Of a stretch of DNA of 32,817 bases, positions 1 to 7,446 are shown one piece after another; the first letter of the stretch is position 1, and each line of letters opens with the position of its first letter. Source of the DNA: Mollicutes bacterium (GTDB taxonomy: Bacteria; Bacillota_I; Bacilli_A; RF39; UBA660); NCBI GenBank assembly GCA_012838395.1, contig DUPI01000008.1:1-32817 (forward strand). The letters are read 5' to 3'. Below the pieces are notes generated by a model. That model saw nothing but the letters and a program-made list of their open reading frames with translations. It made no database searches and had not been told where the DNA came from. Position numbers and translations under genes: made by a program.

Positions 1-2
1 AT

Positions 3-18
3 TGTTCCACGTGAAACA
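3..18. other. parS: parS centromere site
   Basis: The 16 bases TGTTCCACGTGAAACA match the Bacillus subtilis ParB (Spo0J) binding sequence exactly, including the CACGTG core. ParB loads here, spreads, and recruits SMC to segregate the origin region. parS sites cluster near oriC, which agrees with the dnaX-recR gene order that follows. No other copy of this quality was seen in the window. Confidence 0.93.
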
Positions 19-47
19 TTAGATTGTCAGAAAAATATTAAAAAATA

Positions 48-76
48 TTGCTTTTTTATGAAAAATGTTATATTAT
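48..76 (+). promoter_or_regulatory. Promoter of the SRP RNA
   Basis: TTGCTT (48-53), a 17-base spacer and TATTAT (71-76) form a good housekeeping sigma promoter. The predicted start, about 7 bases after the -10, falls on the first bases of the SRP RNA stem. Confidence 0.7.
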
Positions 77-82
77 TTAAAC

Positions 83-162
83 GACACAACATATATAATC
101 GAAGCAGGTCAGGATTGGAAGATAGCAGCCTTAAGATTCCCTATATGTGTGTGTCTTTTTTT
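83..162 (+). ncRNA. scr/ffs: Signal recognition particle RNA, small bacterial type
   Basis: The RNA scaffolds Ffh in the signal recognition particle, which targets nascent membrane proteins. The conserved domain IV is visible at about 105-130: GGTCAGG on the 5' side, a GGAA tetraloop, then AGCAGCC on the 3' side. The ends GACACAACATATATA and TATATGTGTGTGTC pair into a long stem that runs straight into a T-run, so the closing stem also serves as terminator. The loop-closing pairs are AT-rich (ATT/GAT) where most species have CC/GG. The length of about 75 nt is the short 4.5S-like form. In B. subtilis scr lies between tadA and dnaX; here it precedes tadA. Confidence 0.88.
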
Positions 163-187
163 ATGATAATAAATAAGGAGTGCTATT

Positions 188-625
188 ATGGAAAAAAAAT
201 ATATGGAAGTGGCGTTACATGAAGCTCAAAAATCATATAAAATTGGTGATGTTCCTGTTGGAGCTGTTATTGTTAAAAACGGAAAAATAATTTCGAGAGC
301 TCATAATAAAAAGGAAAAAACACAAATAGTAACCCATCACGCTGAAATAATAGCTATGCAAAAGGCTTGTGCAAAATTAAAAAGTTGGAGATTAGATGAT
401 TGTATATTATATGTAACATTAGAACCTTGTTTAATGTGTTATGGAGCAATATTGCAATCTCGGATATCAAAAGTAGTATATGCTACAACATCTCAAAAAT
501 ATGGTTTTACAAAAATTATTAATAACTCTAGTAAAAATAATAAGAATGTAGTTTTATTAAAAGGAATTTGTGAGAAAAAATCACAAAAATTATTAAAGGA
601 TTTTTTTAAAGATAAAAGGTATTAA
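188..625 (+). CDS. tadA: tRNA-specific adenosine deaminase TadA
   Basis: TadA converts A34 to inosine in the anticodon of tRNA-Arg(ACG), so that one tRNA reads CGU, CGC and CGA. The cytidine-deaminase fold is shown by the zinc-binding and catalytic HAE (residues 51-53) and PCLMC (80-84) motifs. At 145 residues it is slightly short but complete. AAGGAG lies 7 bases before the ATG. Its substrate gene, tRNA-Arg with an ACG anticodon, is in this same window at 25370-25446. The tadA-dnaX order is standard for Bacilli. Confidence 0.95.
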   Translation: MEKKYMEVALHEAQKSYKIGDVPVGAVIVKNGKIISRAHNKKEKTQIVTHHAEIIAMQKACAKLKSWRLDDCILYVTLEPCLMCYGAILQSRISKVVYATTSQKYGFTKIINNSSKNNKNVVLLKGICEKKSQKLLKDFFKDKRY

Positions 626-650
626 CGTTTAAATTCAATAATAAAAATGT

Positions 651-656
651 TATAAT
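651..656 (+). promoter_or_regulatory. Possible -10 element before dnaX
   Basis: A perfect TATAAT lies 20 bases before the dnaX start, but there is no convincing -35 (TTTAAA at the expected place). A start about 7 bases downstream would leave a leader of roughly a dozen bases carrying only the GAGGTGG ribosome site. Confidence 0.35.
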
Positions 657-675
657 GAAATAGCGAGGTGGTAGA

Positions 676-2418
676 ATGCATCAGTCTTTATACAGAAAAT
701 ATAGGCCTCAAACATTTGATGATGTTGTAGGTCAAAAAGTTATAATAAAAAGTTTGAAAAATGTAATTTTGAAAAATAAAATTAGTCATGCTTATTTATT
801 TACAGGACCAAGAGGAACTGGTAAAACAAGTGTAGCAAAAATTTTAGCAAAAACGGTAAATTGTGTTAACTTGACAGATACTTCACCATGTAATGAGTGT
901 GTAAGTTGTACGCAAATAAATCAAAAACAAACGGTTGATGTTATTGAAATAGATGCGGCATCTAATAATGGTGTTGATGAAATCAGGGAATTGAAAAGTA
1001 AAGTTTCATTAGTACCCACAGTAGGAAAATATAAAATATATATTATTGATGAAGTACATATGTTAACAATAGGTGCTTTTAATGCATTGTTAAAAACATT
1101 AGAAGAACCACCAGCACACATAATATTTATTTTAGCTACTACAGAGCCACACAAGATACCAGAAACTATTTTGTCTCGCTGTCAAAAATTTGATTTTAAA
1201 AGAATAGATGACAAAAGTATGGATAAACGTTTAAAATATATATGCAAATCAGAAAAAATAGATATAGAAGATCAAGCATTAGAAGAAATTATTAGATTTT
1301 CTTCTGGTGGTATGCGAGATTCAATTAGTTTGTTGGAACAAGCACAAGTTTATAGTGATTCAATAATAAAATTAGATGATGTACACGAAATAAACGGAAC
1401 ACTTCCCCAAAGTCAATTAAAAGAATTAATTGAAAATATAATTGACAAAAATCTTGTGGAGGTATTTAAATTACTGGAAAAGTATGATGAACAAGGAAAA
1501 AATTTAATAAAACTCGTAGAGGAAATAATATTATTTTTTAAAAACATAGTTATTCTAAAAAATACCAATAGCTACATAGCTGAAAATATTTCCCGGGAAA
1601 TATATAATGATATAATAACTAAGATATCTATTGAGGAAGCATTTCAAAATATATCTAAAATATATAATTACCTGAATAAAATGAAAAATTATAGTAACCC
1701 TAAATTAGTTTTTGAATTATTGATGATTTCTTTAGTTTCAAATGAAGGTGAGGAAAATAATAATTATAAAAATAATGATTCAAATATAGAAAGAAAAATG
1801 ACTGTAATCAATAACCAAACTAATGACGATAATCAGATTTTAAAAGAACCAATTAAAAAGGAAAAAACAGATATAATAAACAATGACAATATACATTTAA
1901 CAACTGATACTCAAAGTGTCCAAAATCAAGAGTTAATAAACAAAATAAAACATATAAGAGTAAATAATACTTTTACAAACGCGAGTAGAGCTATTTTAAA
2001 TCAAATAAAAACAGATGTAGAATTATCAAGAAAATACATATTGGATGCTAATTTTGGTAAAATAGCTTCATTGTTAATAGATGCTGAAATAACAGCTGCT
2101 AGTGACAAAAATATTGTTTTTGTCTATACACGTAATAGTATGACAATAAATTTTAATAGTAATATCTTGAAAATCGAATCGTTTATACCAAAAATATTTG
2201 ATAAAGAATACAATGTTATTGCATTAAACAAAGATGAATGGAGTAAGTATCGCAAGGAATATAAAAGTAAAACCAAAAAGTATACTTACATTGATGAAGA
2301 TAAATCTATAAAAGATTTTCTACAAGATCAAATAAAAGGAAAAGTTATAAAAGATGAAATTCATAATTTATTTGGTGATGTAATTGAATATAATACAAAG
2401 AAAGAAGGAATAAAATGA
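676..2418 (+). CDS. dnaX: DNA polymerase III subunits gamma/tau
   Basis: This is the ATPase of the clamp loader that places the beta clamp on primed DNA at the replication fork; tau also links polymerase and helicase. The AAA+ core is intact: Walker A GPRGTGKT (residues 44-51), a zinc module with C63, C72, C75 and C78, Walker B DEVH (125-128), and the SRC arginine-finger motif. Residues of about 370-420 are Asn/Lys-rich and look like a disordered linker before the C-terminal tau region. The length of 580 is close to B. subtilis DnaX (about 563). GAGGTGG precedes the ATG. The TGA stop overlaps the ybaB start by 4 bases (ATGA), indicating translational coupling. A Noc-binding palindrome lies inside the gene. 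Confidence 0.96.
   Translation: MHQSLYRKYRPQTFDDVVGQKVIIKSLKNVILKNKISHAYLFTGPRGTGKTSVAKILAKTVNCVNLTDTSPCNECVSCTQINQKQTVDVIEIDAASNNGVDEIRELKSKVSLVPTVGKYKIYIIDEVHMLTIGAFNALLKTLEEPPAHIIFILATTEPHKIPETILSRCQKFDFKRIDDKSMDKRLKYICKSEKIDIEDQALEEIIRFSSGGMRDSISLLEQAQVYSDSIIKLDDVHEINGTLPQSQLKELIENIIDKNLVEVFKLLEKYDEQGKNLIKLVEEIILFFKNIVILKNTNSYIAENISREIYNDIITKISIEEAFQNISKIYNYLNKMKNYSNPKLVFELLMISLVSNEGEENNNYKNNDSNIERKMTVINNQTNDDNQILKEPIKKEKTDIINNDNIHLTTDTQSVQNQELINKIKHIRVNNTFTNASRAILNQIKTDVELSRKYILDANFGKIASLLIDAEITAASDKNIVFVYTRNSMTINFNSNILKIESFIPKIFDKEYNVIALNKDEWSKYRKEYKSKTKKYTYIDEDKSIKDFLQDQIKGKVIKDEIHNLFGDVIEYNTKKEGIK
1588..1601. promoter_or_regulatory. Noc-binding sequence inside dnaX
   Basis: ATTTCCCGGGAAAT equals the 14-bp consensus bound by the nucleoid occlusion protein Noc of B. 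subtilis. The perfect palindrome extends to 18 bp with its flanks. It sits within dnaX and encodes part of an Ile-Ser-Arg-Glu-Ile stretch. A CCCGGG core is conspicuous in such AT-rich DNA. Confidence 0.82.
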
Positions 2419-2711
2419 ATATCCAAAATATGATGAAACAAGTTCAAAAAATACAAAAAGAAATGATGGTTGAAAAATCAAAAATTGATGAAACGGTATT
2501 TACTTCAACATCTTCAATTGTAAGTGTTCAAATGAAAGGTAATAAAGAACTAATAGATGTTAAAATAATGTCAGATGAAATTACCAAAGATGATATCGAG
2601 TTATTAGAAGATATGATTTTAGTTGCGGTTAATGATGTAATAAAACAAATAGAAAATGAAACAGAAAATAAATTAGGTAAATATACACAGGGAATGCCAG
2701 GTATTTTTTAA
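2415..2711 (+). CDS. ybaB: YbaB/EbfC nucleoid-associated protein
   Basis: This is a small dimeric DNA-binding protein of the YbaB/EbfC family, almost always encoded between dnaX and recR. The 98 residues begin with a helical Met/Gln/Lys-rich segment (about 1-20), as in family members, and continue with the mixed fold. The usual Gly/Met-rich tail is reduced to a short end with GMPG. It overlaps dnaX by 4 bases and shares its stop with the recR start (TAATG), so dnaX-ybaB-recR is a tightly coupled operon. The exact role is not settled; chromosome organisation or a link to RecR repair is usually proposed. Confidence 0.92.
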   Translation: MNIQNMMKQVQKIQKEMMVEKSKIDETVFTSTSSIVSVQMKGNKELIDVKIMSDEITKDDIELLEDMILVAVNDVIKQIENETENKLGKYTQGMPGIF

Positions 2712-3310
2712 TGAATTATCCTCCTACAATTAAAAATCTAATAGAATGTTTTAAAAAATTACCTGGAATAGGTGAAAAAACCGCAGAACGTTTATCACTA
2801 TTTACATTAAAATTAGATAATGAAGTTATTGAGTTATTTTCTAAATCTTTAACTGATGTTAAAAGCAAAATTAAAAAATGTAAAATTTGTAATAATCTTA
2901 CAGAGAACGACAAGTGTGATATTTGTCTAGATGAAAACCGAAATTCTAAAATAATATGTATTGTTCAAGAAGCTAAAAATATTATTATGATGGAAAAATC
3001 AAATGTGTATAATGGACAATATCATGTTATTGAAAATTTAATTTCACCATTGGATGGTGTAAATCCTTCAGATATAAACATTTCAACACTCGAATCTAGG
3101 ATAAAAGAAAACGGTGTAGAAGAAATTATAATTGTTTTAAAACAGAGTATAGAAGGGGAAACAACGACCTTGTATATAACTAAAATATTAGAAAAAACAA
3201 ATGTAAAGATCACTAAAATTGCACAAGGAATTCCTCATGGTGCTGATATGGATTATATCGATTATTTAACTTTAGAAAAAGCAATAGAAGATAGAAAAGA
3301 AGTTTCATAA
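2711..3310 (+). CDS. recR: Recombination mediator RecR
   Basis: RecR acts with RecO, and sometimes RecF, to load RecA on SSB-coated single-stranded DNA at gaps. Visible are the N-terminal helix-hairpin-helix (LPGIGEKTAERLS, about 17-29), the four-cysteine zinc finger (C57, C60, C69, C72), and a Toprim domain with the ISPLDG motif and an EGETT segment near 149-153. The length of 199 residues is normal. Its ATG overlaps the ybaB stop by one base. Confidence 0.95.
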   Translation: MNYPPTIKNLIECFKKLPGIGEKTAERLSLFTLKLDNEVIELFSKSLTDVKSKIKKCKICNNLTENDKCDICLDENRNSKIICIVQEAKNIIMMEKSNVYNGQYHVIENLISPLDGVNPSDINISTLESRIKENGVEEIIIVLKQSIEGETTTLYITKILEKTNVKITKIAQGIPHGADMDYIDYLTLEKAIEDRKEVS

Positions 3311-3316
3311 CCTTAA

Positions 3317-3348
3317 AATATCCTCATAAAATGTTTTAGGAGGATATT
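3317..3348 (+). promoter_or_regulatory. Hairpin enclosing the bofA ribosome site
   Basis: AATATCCTC (3317-3325) is perfectly complementary to GAGGATATT (3340-3348), with a 14-base loop. The right arm contains the GGAGG ribosome site of the following gene and ends directly at its ATG (3349). Folded, it would hide the ribosome site. No T-run follows, so it is not a terminator. Confidence 0.6.
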
Positions 3349-3537
3349 ATGTTAAAAAAAATTTTTTCAATCATTAAAAAAGTAATATATAGTTTCTTTC
3401 TAATTTATGGATATAACGTATTAGCTTCTCCATTAAATTTGATAATTCCAATAAATATTATAACTGTGGCATTAGTTATGTTATTTGGATTTCCAACATT
3501 GATTTCATTAATAATAATTTATTTACTTATTTTTTAG
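3349..3537 (+). CDS. bofA: BofA-like membrane protein
   Basis: This 62-residue hydrophobic protein has two predicted membrane segments. The C-terminal half, PINIITVALVMLFGFPTLIS, matches the BofA family pattern of a PxNxxT motif followed by a Gly-x-Pro turn. In B. subtilis BofA holds the pro-sigma-K protease SpoIVFB inactive during sporulation, and bofA also lies just downstream of recR, so motif and position agree. N-terminal family residues are poorly conserved and the protein is short (B. subtilis BofA is about 87 residues). Its TAG stop lies inside the AGGAGG ribosome site of holB. Whether the cell sporulates cannot be told from this window. Confidence 0.72.
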   Translation: MLKKIFSIIKKVIYSFFLIYGYNVLASPLNLIIPINIITVALVMLFGFPTLISLIIIYLLIF

Positions 3538-3546
3538 GAGGTAGAT

Positions 3547-4512
3547 ATGCTTAATAAATATATGATAGATCAACCAGTTGCTTGTAAAATATTAGAAAAC
3601 ACCATTAGAAGAGAAAAAGTTTCTCACGCATATCTATTTATTTCTAACCAGTATTCTAAAACAATGGATTTAGTAATTGATTTTGCTAAAAAAGTATTAA
3701 CATATAATATTGAAAATGAAAAATTAAAAACTAAAATTATTAATGAAATAGACAATGGAAGTTATAGTGACTTAATTATTGTTGAAACAGACGGTTTGTG
3801 GATAAAAAAAGAATCGATTGACAATCTTCAAAAAGAATTTAGTAAAAAATCAATCATTGGTAATAAAAGAGTATATATAATAAATAATGCTCATAAATTG
3901 AATTTATCGTCTTCCAATTCAATTTTAAAATTTTTAGAAGAACCAGAAAAAGATATAATTGCAATTTTAATCACCGACAATAAATACCAATTGTTGGATA
4001 CGATTATATCAAGGTGTGTAAATATTAACCTTAATAAAGATAAAATCAAAACATTTAATAAAGAGATCTCTTTAAAAGAAAAAATAGCTAATAATATTTT
4101 TAATAATGAAAAAGAAAAAAATGCTTTTTTAGAACACGAGAATTCTGAAGATTTTATAAAAAATATTGTGAATTTTATAATCTTTTATGAAAAAAACACA
4201 CACCAAACAATTCTATATTTAAATAAATTGTGGCACGAAAAAGTTAAAGAAAAAAAGGATATAATAATAGCTTTTGATCTAATGATAATGTTTTATAAAG
4301 ATCTGTTAAATAGACTATTTAATCGTAATATTGAAAATTTTACTGATTATAAAAACGAAATCGAAGAAATGTGTGATAAAAACACAATAGAAGAAGTTTG
4401 TGACAAAATAAACATAATAATTAAAATGAGAGAAAAAATAAAATATAATGTTAATAATAAATTATTAATGGACAAGCTCATTGTTAAATTAGGGAGTGAT
4501 AATTGTGGTTAA
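3547..4512 (+). CDS. holB: DNA polymerase III subunit delta'
   Basis: Delta' is the stator of the clamp loader and partners DnaX. Family features are the opening HAYLF segment, the LLKTLEEP-like stretch (ILKFLEEPEKD) and the SRC motif (IISRC). The Walker A region has lost the GxxGxGK pattern: the expected site reads SNQYSKTM. No zinc cysteines are visible. Loss of ATP binding is tolerated in delta', since E. coli HolB is also not an active ATPase. Length 321 residues. AGGAGG precedes the ATG, and the 3' end overlaps ricT. The position two genes after recR matches B. subtilis. Confidence 0.88.
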   Translation: MLNKYMIDQPVACKILENTIRREKVSHAYLFISNQYSKTMDLVIDFAKKVLTYNIENEKLKTKIINEIDNGSYSDLIIVETDGLWIKKESIDNLQKEFSKKSIIGNKRVYIINNAHKLNLSSSNSILKFLEEPEKDIIAILITDNKYQLLDTIISRCVNINLNKDKIKTFNKEISLKEKIANNIFNNEKEKNAFLEHENSEDFIKNIVNFIIFYEKNTHQTILYLNKLWHEKVKEKKDIIIAFDLMIMFYKDLLNRLFNRNIENFTDYKNEIEEMCDKNTIEEVCDKINIIIKMREKIKYNVNNKLLMDKLIVKLGSDNCG

Positions 4513-5302
4513 GGTAGTCGGAATTACATTAAAAGAAGGTGGAAAAATTTATTATTTTTCTCCCAATAATTTTCAATTAAAAAAAAATATGACAGTGATA
4601 GTAGAAACTGAAAGAGGATTACAATTTGGACGTCTTGAAACTGGCGTTATTGAAATCGAAGAGTCGAAAATAAAATCCCCGTTAAACAATGTTATTAGAA
4701 TGGCATCAAAACAAGATTATTTAAAACATAAAAAAAATATTAAAGATGCACATATAGCGATTACTGTTTGTAAAGACTTAATTGAAGACTTGAATTTAAA
4801 AATGAAGATAATAAGTGCTAATTTTACTTTTGACCGTAGTCAACTTCAGTTTCATTTTTTAGCAGATAAAAGAGTGGATTTTAGAGAATTAGTTAAAGAA
4901 TTAGCAGCAATATATAAAACAAGAATTGAATTAAGGCAAATTGGTGCTAGAGATAAAGCTAGAGAAATAGGTGGAATCGGACAATGTGGACGTATGATGT
5001 GTTGTGAAAAGTTTTTAAACAATCTTGATAACATAACAATCAACATGGCAAAAAATCAAAATCTTTCATTGAATCCATCTAAAATAAATGGTTCTTGTGG
5101 AAGATTGTTGTGTTGTTTGAAGTTTGAAGAAGACAATTATAAAAAATGCAACAAATGTTTTCCTAAAATTGGATCAAAAATAAAAACAAAAAAAGGTGAA
5201 GGAATAGTAAAATCTGTAGACGTTTTAATTGGCAAATACAAAGTAGATATTCCTGATATTGGAATAATTGAAGTGGAAGCGAAAAAAAATGCATGTTGTT
5301 AA
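4505..5302 (+). CDS. ricT: PSP1-domain protein RicT (YaaT)
   Basis: RicT belongs to the RicA-RicF-RicT complex that in B. subtilis promotes RNase Y-dependent mRNA maturation and binds iron-sulfur clusters. The N-terminal half opens with VKVVGITLKEGGKIYYF, typical of YaaT. The PSP1 domain contains cysteine-rich stretches GQCGRMMCCEKF and GRLLCCLKFEE, and further cysteines lie near CNKCF. I chose GTG 4505 because GGGAG (4492-4496) lies 8 bases upstream and homologues start with this sequence; a GTG at 4496 has no ribosome site. It overlaps holB by 8 bases. The protein ends in an extra Cys-Cys pair. Confidence 0.9.
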   Translation: MVKVVGITLKEGGKIYYFSPNNFQLKKNMTVIVETERGLQFGRLETGVIEIEESKIKSPLNNVIRMASKQDYLKHKKNIKDAHIAITVCKDLIEDLNLKMKIISANFTFDRSQLQFHFLADKRVDFRELVKELAAIYKTRIELRQIGARDKAREIGGIGQCGRMMCCEKFLNNLDNITINMAKNQNLSLNPSKINGSCGRLLCCLKFEEDNYKKCNKCFPKIGSKIKTKKGEGIVKSVDVLIGKYKVDIPDIGIIEVEAKKNACC

Positions 5303-6008
5303 TTATTTGTTAGGATACAAAAATTTGAAAATTTATCAAAATAGAGATATGTTTAATTTTTCATTAGACTCTGTCTTATTACCAAATTTTGTTACAATTA
5401 ATTCTAAAGCAAAAAAAATATTGGATATTGGTTGTGGTAACGCACCGATATCTTTGATATTAACTACCAAAACAAAAGCACACATTATAGGTGTAGAAAT
5501 TCAAAAGGATGTTTTTGAGTTAGCTGAAAAATCTGTTGAAATTAACAATTTAAATAATCAAATTTCATTAATAAATGATGATATTAATAGATTAGCTAAA
5601 GAGTGGGAAAGTGATATGTTTGACATAATTGTATGTAATCCTCCCTTTTTTAAATTAAATAATAATTCTAGGTTAAATGAAAATGATTATAAAACAATTG
5701 CGAGACATGAAGTAAGTTTAAATCTTGATAAATTAATGAAAATAAGTCGCAAATTACTGAAAAACAACGGAATTATTTCAATTGTTCACCGACCAGAAAG
5801 AATGATTGAGATAATTGAAGTAATGAGAAAAAATAATATTGAACCTAAAAAAATACAAATAATATATCCAAAAAAAGAAGAACAAGCCAATATTCTGTTA
5901 ATCGAAGGTCGTAAAAATGGTAAGAGTGGTTTAACAATTCTCTCACCGATATTTACACATAAAGAAAATGGAGAGTATACTGAAACAATAAAAAAATATT
6001 TTGAATAG
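5289..6008 (+). CDS. trmN6: tRNA1(Val) N6-adenosine methyltransferase-like protein (TrmN6/YabB)
   Basis: This class I SAM methyltransferase is similar to E. coli TrmN6 and B. subtilis YabB; the family methylates A37 of tRNA-Val(UAC). It has the N-terminal segment ending in FSLDSVLL, the SAM loop ILDIGCGNAPIS and the catalytic NPPF motif near residue 117, which is typical of N6-adenine methylation. ATG 5289 is preferred: it overlaps ricT by 14 bases and gives the expected N-terminus. A TTG at 5268 would add seven basic residues unlike the family. A tRNA-Val with a TAC anticodon is at 24463-24539. The yabA gene found next to this position in B. subtilis is absent. Confidence 0.86.
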   Translation: MHVVNYLLGYKNLKIYQNRDMFNFSLDSVLLPNFVTINSKAKKILDIGCGNAPISLILTTKTKAHIIGVEIQKDVFELAEKSVEINNLNNQISLINDDINRLAKEWESDMFDIIVCNPPFFKLNNNSRLNENDYKTIARHEVSLNLDKLMKISRKLLKNNGIISIVHRPERMIEIIEVMRKNNIEPKKIQIIYPKKEEQANILLIEGRKNGKSGLTILSPIFTHKENGEYTETIKKYFE

Positions 6009-6017
6009 AGGGATAAT

Positions 6018-6857
6018 ATGTCTCAAAAAAGTTATGATAATACAGCATCATTATATTTAATCCCAACCCCGATAGGGAATCTAGAAGATATAACTTTAAG
6101 GGCTGTAAAAACATTAGAAAATGTTGATGTTATTTTTGCGGAAGATACAAGAGTAACAGGTCAATTGTTAAAGCACTTAAATATTAACAAGAAGATAATA
6201 TCAAATTATGATTTTAATGAACTAGAAAATTTAAATAAATTACTTGATTATTTGAAAAAAGGTTATAATGTGGGTTTGGTATCTGATAGAGGGACTCCTG
6301 TAATCAGTGATCCAGGATTTGGATTAGTACAGATGGCGATTAATAATAATTATCATGTTATTGCATTACCTGGACCAACCGCATTAATTCCAGCATTAAT
6401 TGTTTCCGGAATCGAACCTTCACCTTTTTTATTTTATGGTTTTTTAAATAGCAAAGAAGGAGTTCGTAAAAAGGAATTAGAAAAATTAAAATTTTTAGAG
6501 TTTACAATTATTTTTTATGAATCTCCACATCGCATCGTAAAAACATTAAATAATATGCTTGAAGTGTTGGGAAATAGGAAAATTAGTATTTCCCGGGAAA
6601 TAAGTAAGAAATTTGAAGAAGTTTATCGAGGTAATATAAAAGATATAATTAATGAAGTTAATAACATAAAAGGTGAATTAGTGATAGTTGTTGAAAAAAA
6701 TAAGGAAGAAAATAGTTATAGTAATTTAAGTATTGTTGAACATGTTAATTTATATATAAAAGAAGGTTTAGAAAGTAAAGAAGCTATAAAAAAAGTCGCA
6801 CAAGATCGTAAAGTTGCAAAAAAGGAAATTTATAATGATTATCATAACATTAAGTAA
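6018..6857 (+). CDS. rsmI: 16S rRNA (cytidine1402-2'-O)-methyltransferase RsmI
   Basis: RsmI 2'-O-methylates C1402 in the decoding centre of 16S rRNA. The tetrapyrrole-methylase fold is recognised by LIPTPIGNLEDITLRA near the N-terminus, AEDTRVTGQLL, SDRGTPVISDPG and ALPGPTALIPAL. The length of 279 is normal. Spacing to trmN6 is about 10 bases with a GAGGGA ribosome site. The GIY-YIG gene yazA, between these two genes in B. subtilis, is missing. A perfect Noc-binding palindrome lies inside the gene at 6588. Confidence 0.95.
   Translation: MSQKSYDNTASLYLIPTPIGNLEDITLRAVKTLENVDVIFAEDTRVTGQLLKHLNINKKIISNYDFNELENLNKLLDYLKKGYNVGLVSDRGTPVISDPGFGLVQMAINNNYHVIALPGPTALIPALIVSGIEPSPFLFYGFLNSKEGVRKKELEKLKFLEFTIIFYESPHRIVKTLNNMLEVLGNRKISISREISKKFEEVYRGNIKDIINEVNNIKGELVIVVEKNKEENSYSNLSIVEHVNLYIKEGLESKEAIKKVAQDRKVAKKEIYNDYHNIK
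6588..6601. promoter_or_regulatory. Noc-binding sequence inside rsmI
   Basis: This is a second exact ATTTCCCGGGAAAT, 5,000 bases from the first. Here the flanks extend the palindrome to 16 bp. It encodes the same Ile-Ser-Arg-Glu-Ile pentapeptide as the dnaX copy, in an unrelated protein, so the shared DNA is better explained by selection on the site than on the protein. Confidence 0.82.
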
Positions 6858-6869
6858 AGTGGGTGTTTT

Positions 6870-7436
6870 ATGAAATTAATAGTAGGGTTAGGGAACCCAG
6901 GAAAAGAGTATGAGAAAACTCGTCATAATATAGGATTTGTTATGATAGATGCATTAGCTAAACATAATAGCGTTAATCTAAGTAAAGAAAAATTTAATGG
7001 TATTTATGGAGAATATTTACATAATAATGAAAAAATTATTCTTTTGAAACCGTGCAAATTTATTAATCTGTCAGGTGAAGTTATTAAGAAATTTGTTGAT
7101 TATTTTAAAATAGATATTGAAGATATACTAATAATTTGTGATGATTTAAATATTAATGTTGGTAATATTAAATTAAAATGTACAGGAACATCGGGTGGAC
7201 ATAACGGTTTGAAAAATATAGAAATGCATTTAGGAACAAAAAATTATAAGAGATTAAAAATAGGTATTTCACATAATAATTTAAATGATGTACGTGATTA
7301 TGTTTTAGGAAAATTTGATCAAAAAGATTGCAAACAAATAGAAAGTATAATTAATCAAATTCCATTAATAATAAAAGATTATTTAGAATTATCGTTTGAT
7401 GTACTTATGAATAAATATAATAAAAAACAAAAGTAA
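6870..7436 (+). CDS. pth: Peptidyl-tRNA hydrolase
   Basis: Pth cleaves peptidyl-tRNAs dropped by ribosomes and recycles the tRNA. The opening GLGNPGKEYEKTRHNIGF includes the catalytic His (residue 19), and CDDLN and the GGHNGLKN segment line the active site. The length of 188 is complete. It lies 12 bases after rsmI and 10 before mfd in one operon. The small gene fin, often found between pth and mfd in spore-formers, is absent. Confidence 0.95.
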   Translation: MKLIVGLGNPGKEYEKTRHNIGFVMIDALAKHNSVNLSKEKFNGIYGEYLHNNEKIILLKPCKFINLSGEVIKKFVDYFKIDIEDILIICDDLNINVGNIKLKCTGTSGGHNGLKNIEMHLGTKNYKRLKIGISHNNLNDVRDYVLGKFDQKDCKQIESIINQIPLIIKDYLELSFDVLMNKYNKKQK

Positions 7437-7446
7437 CGGTGATAAA

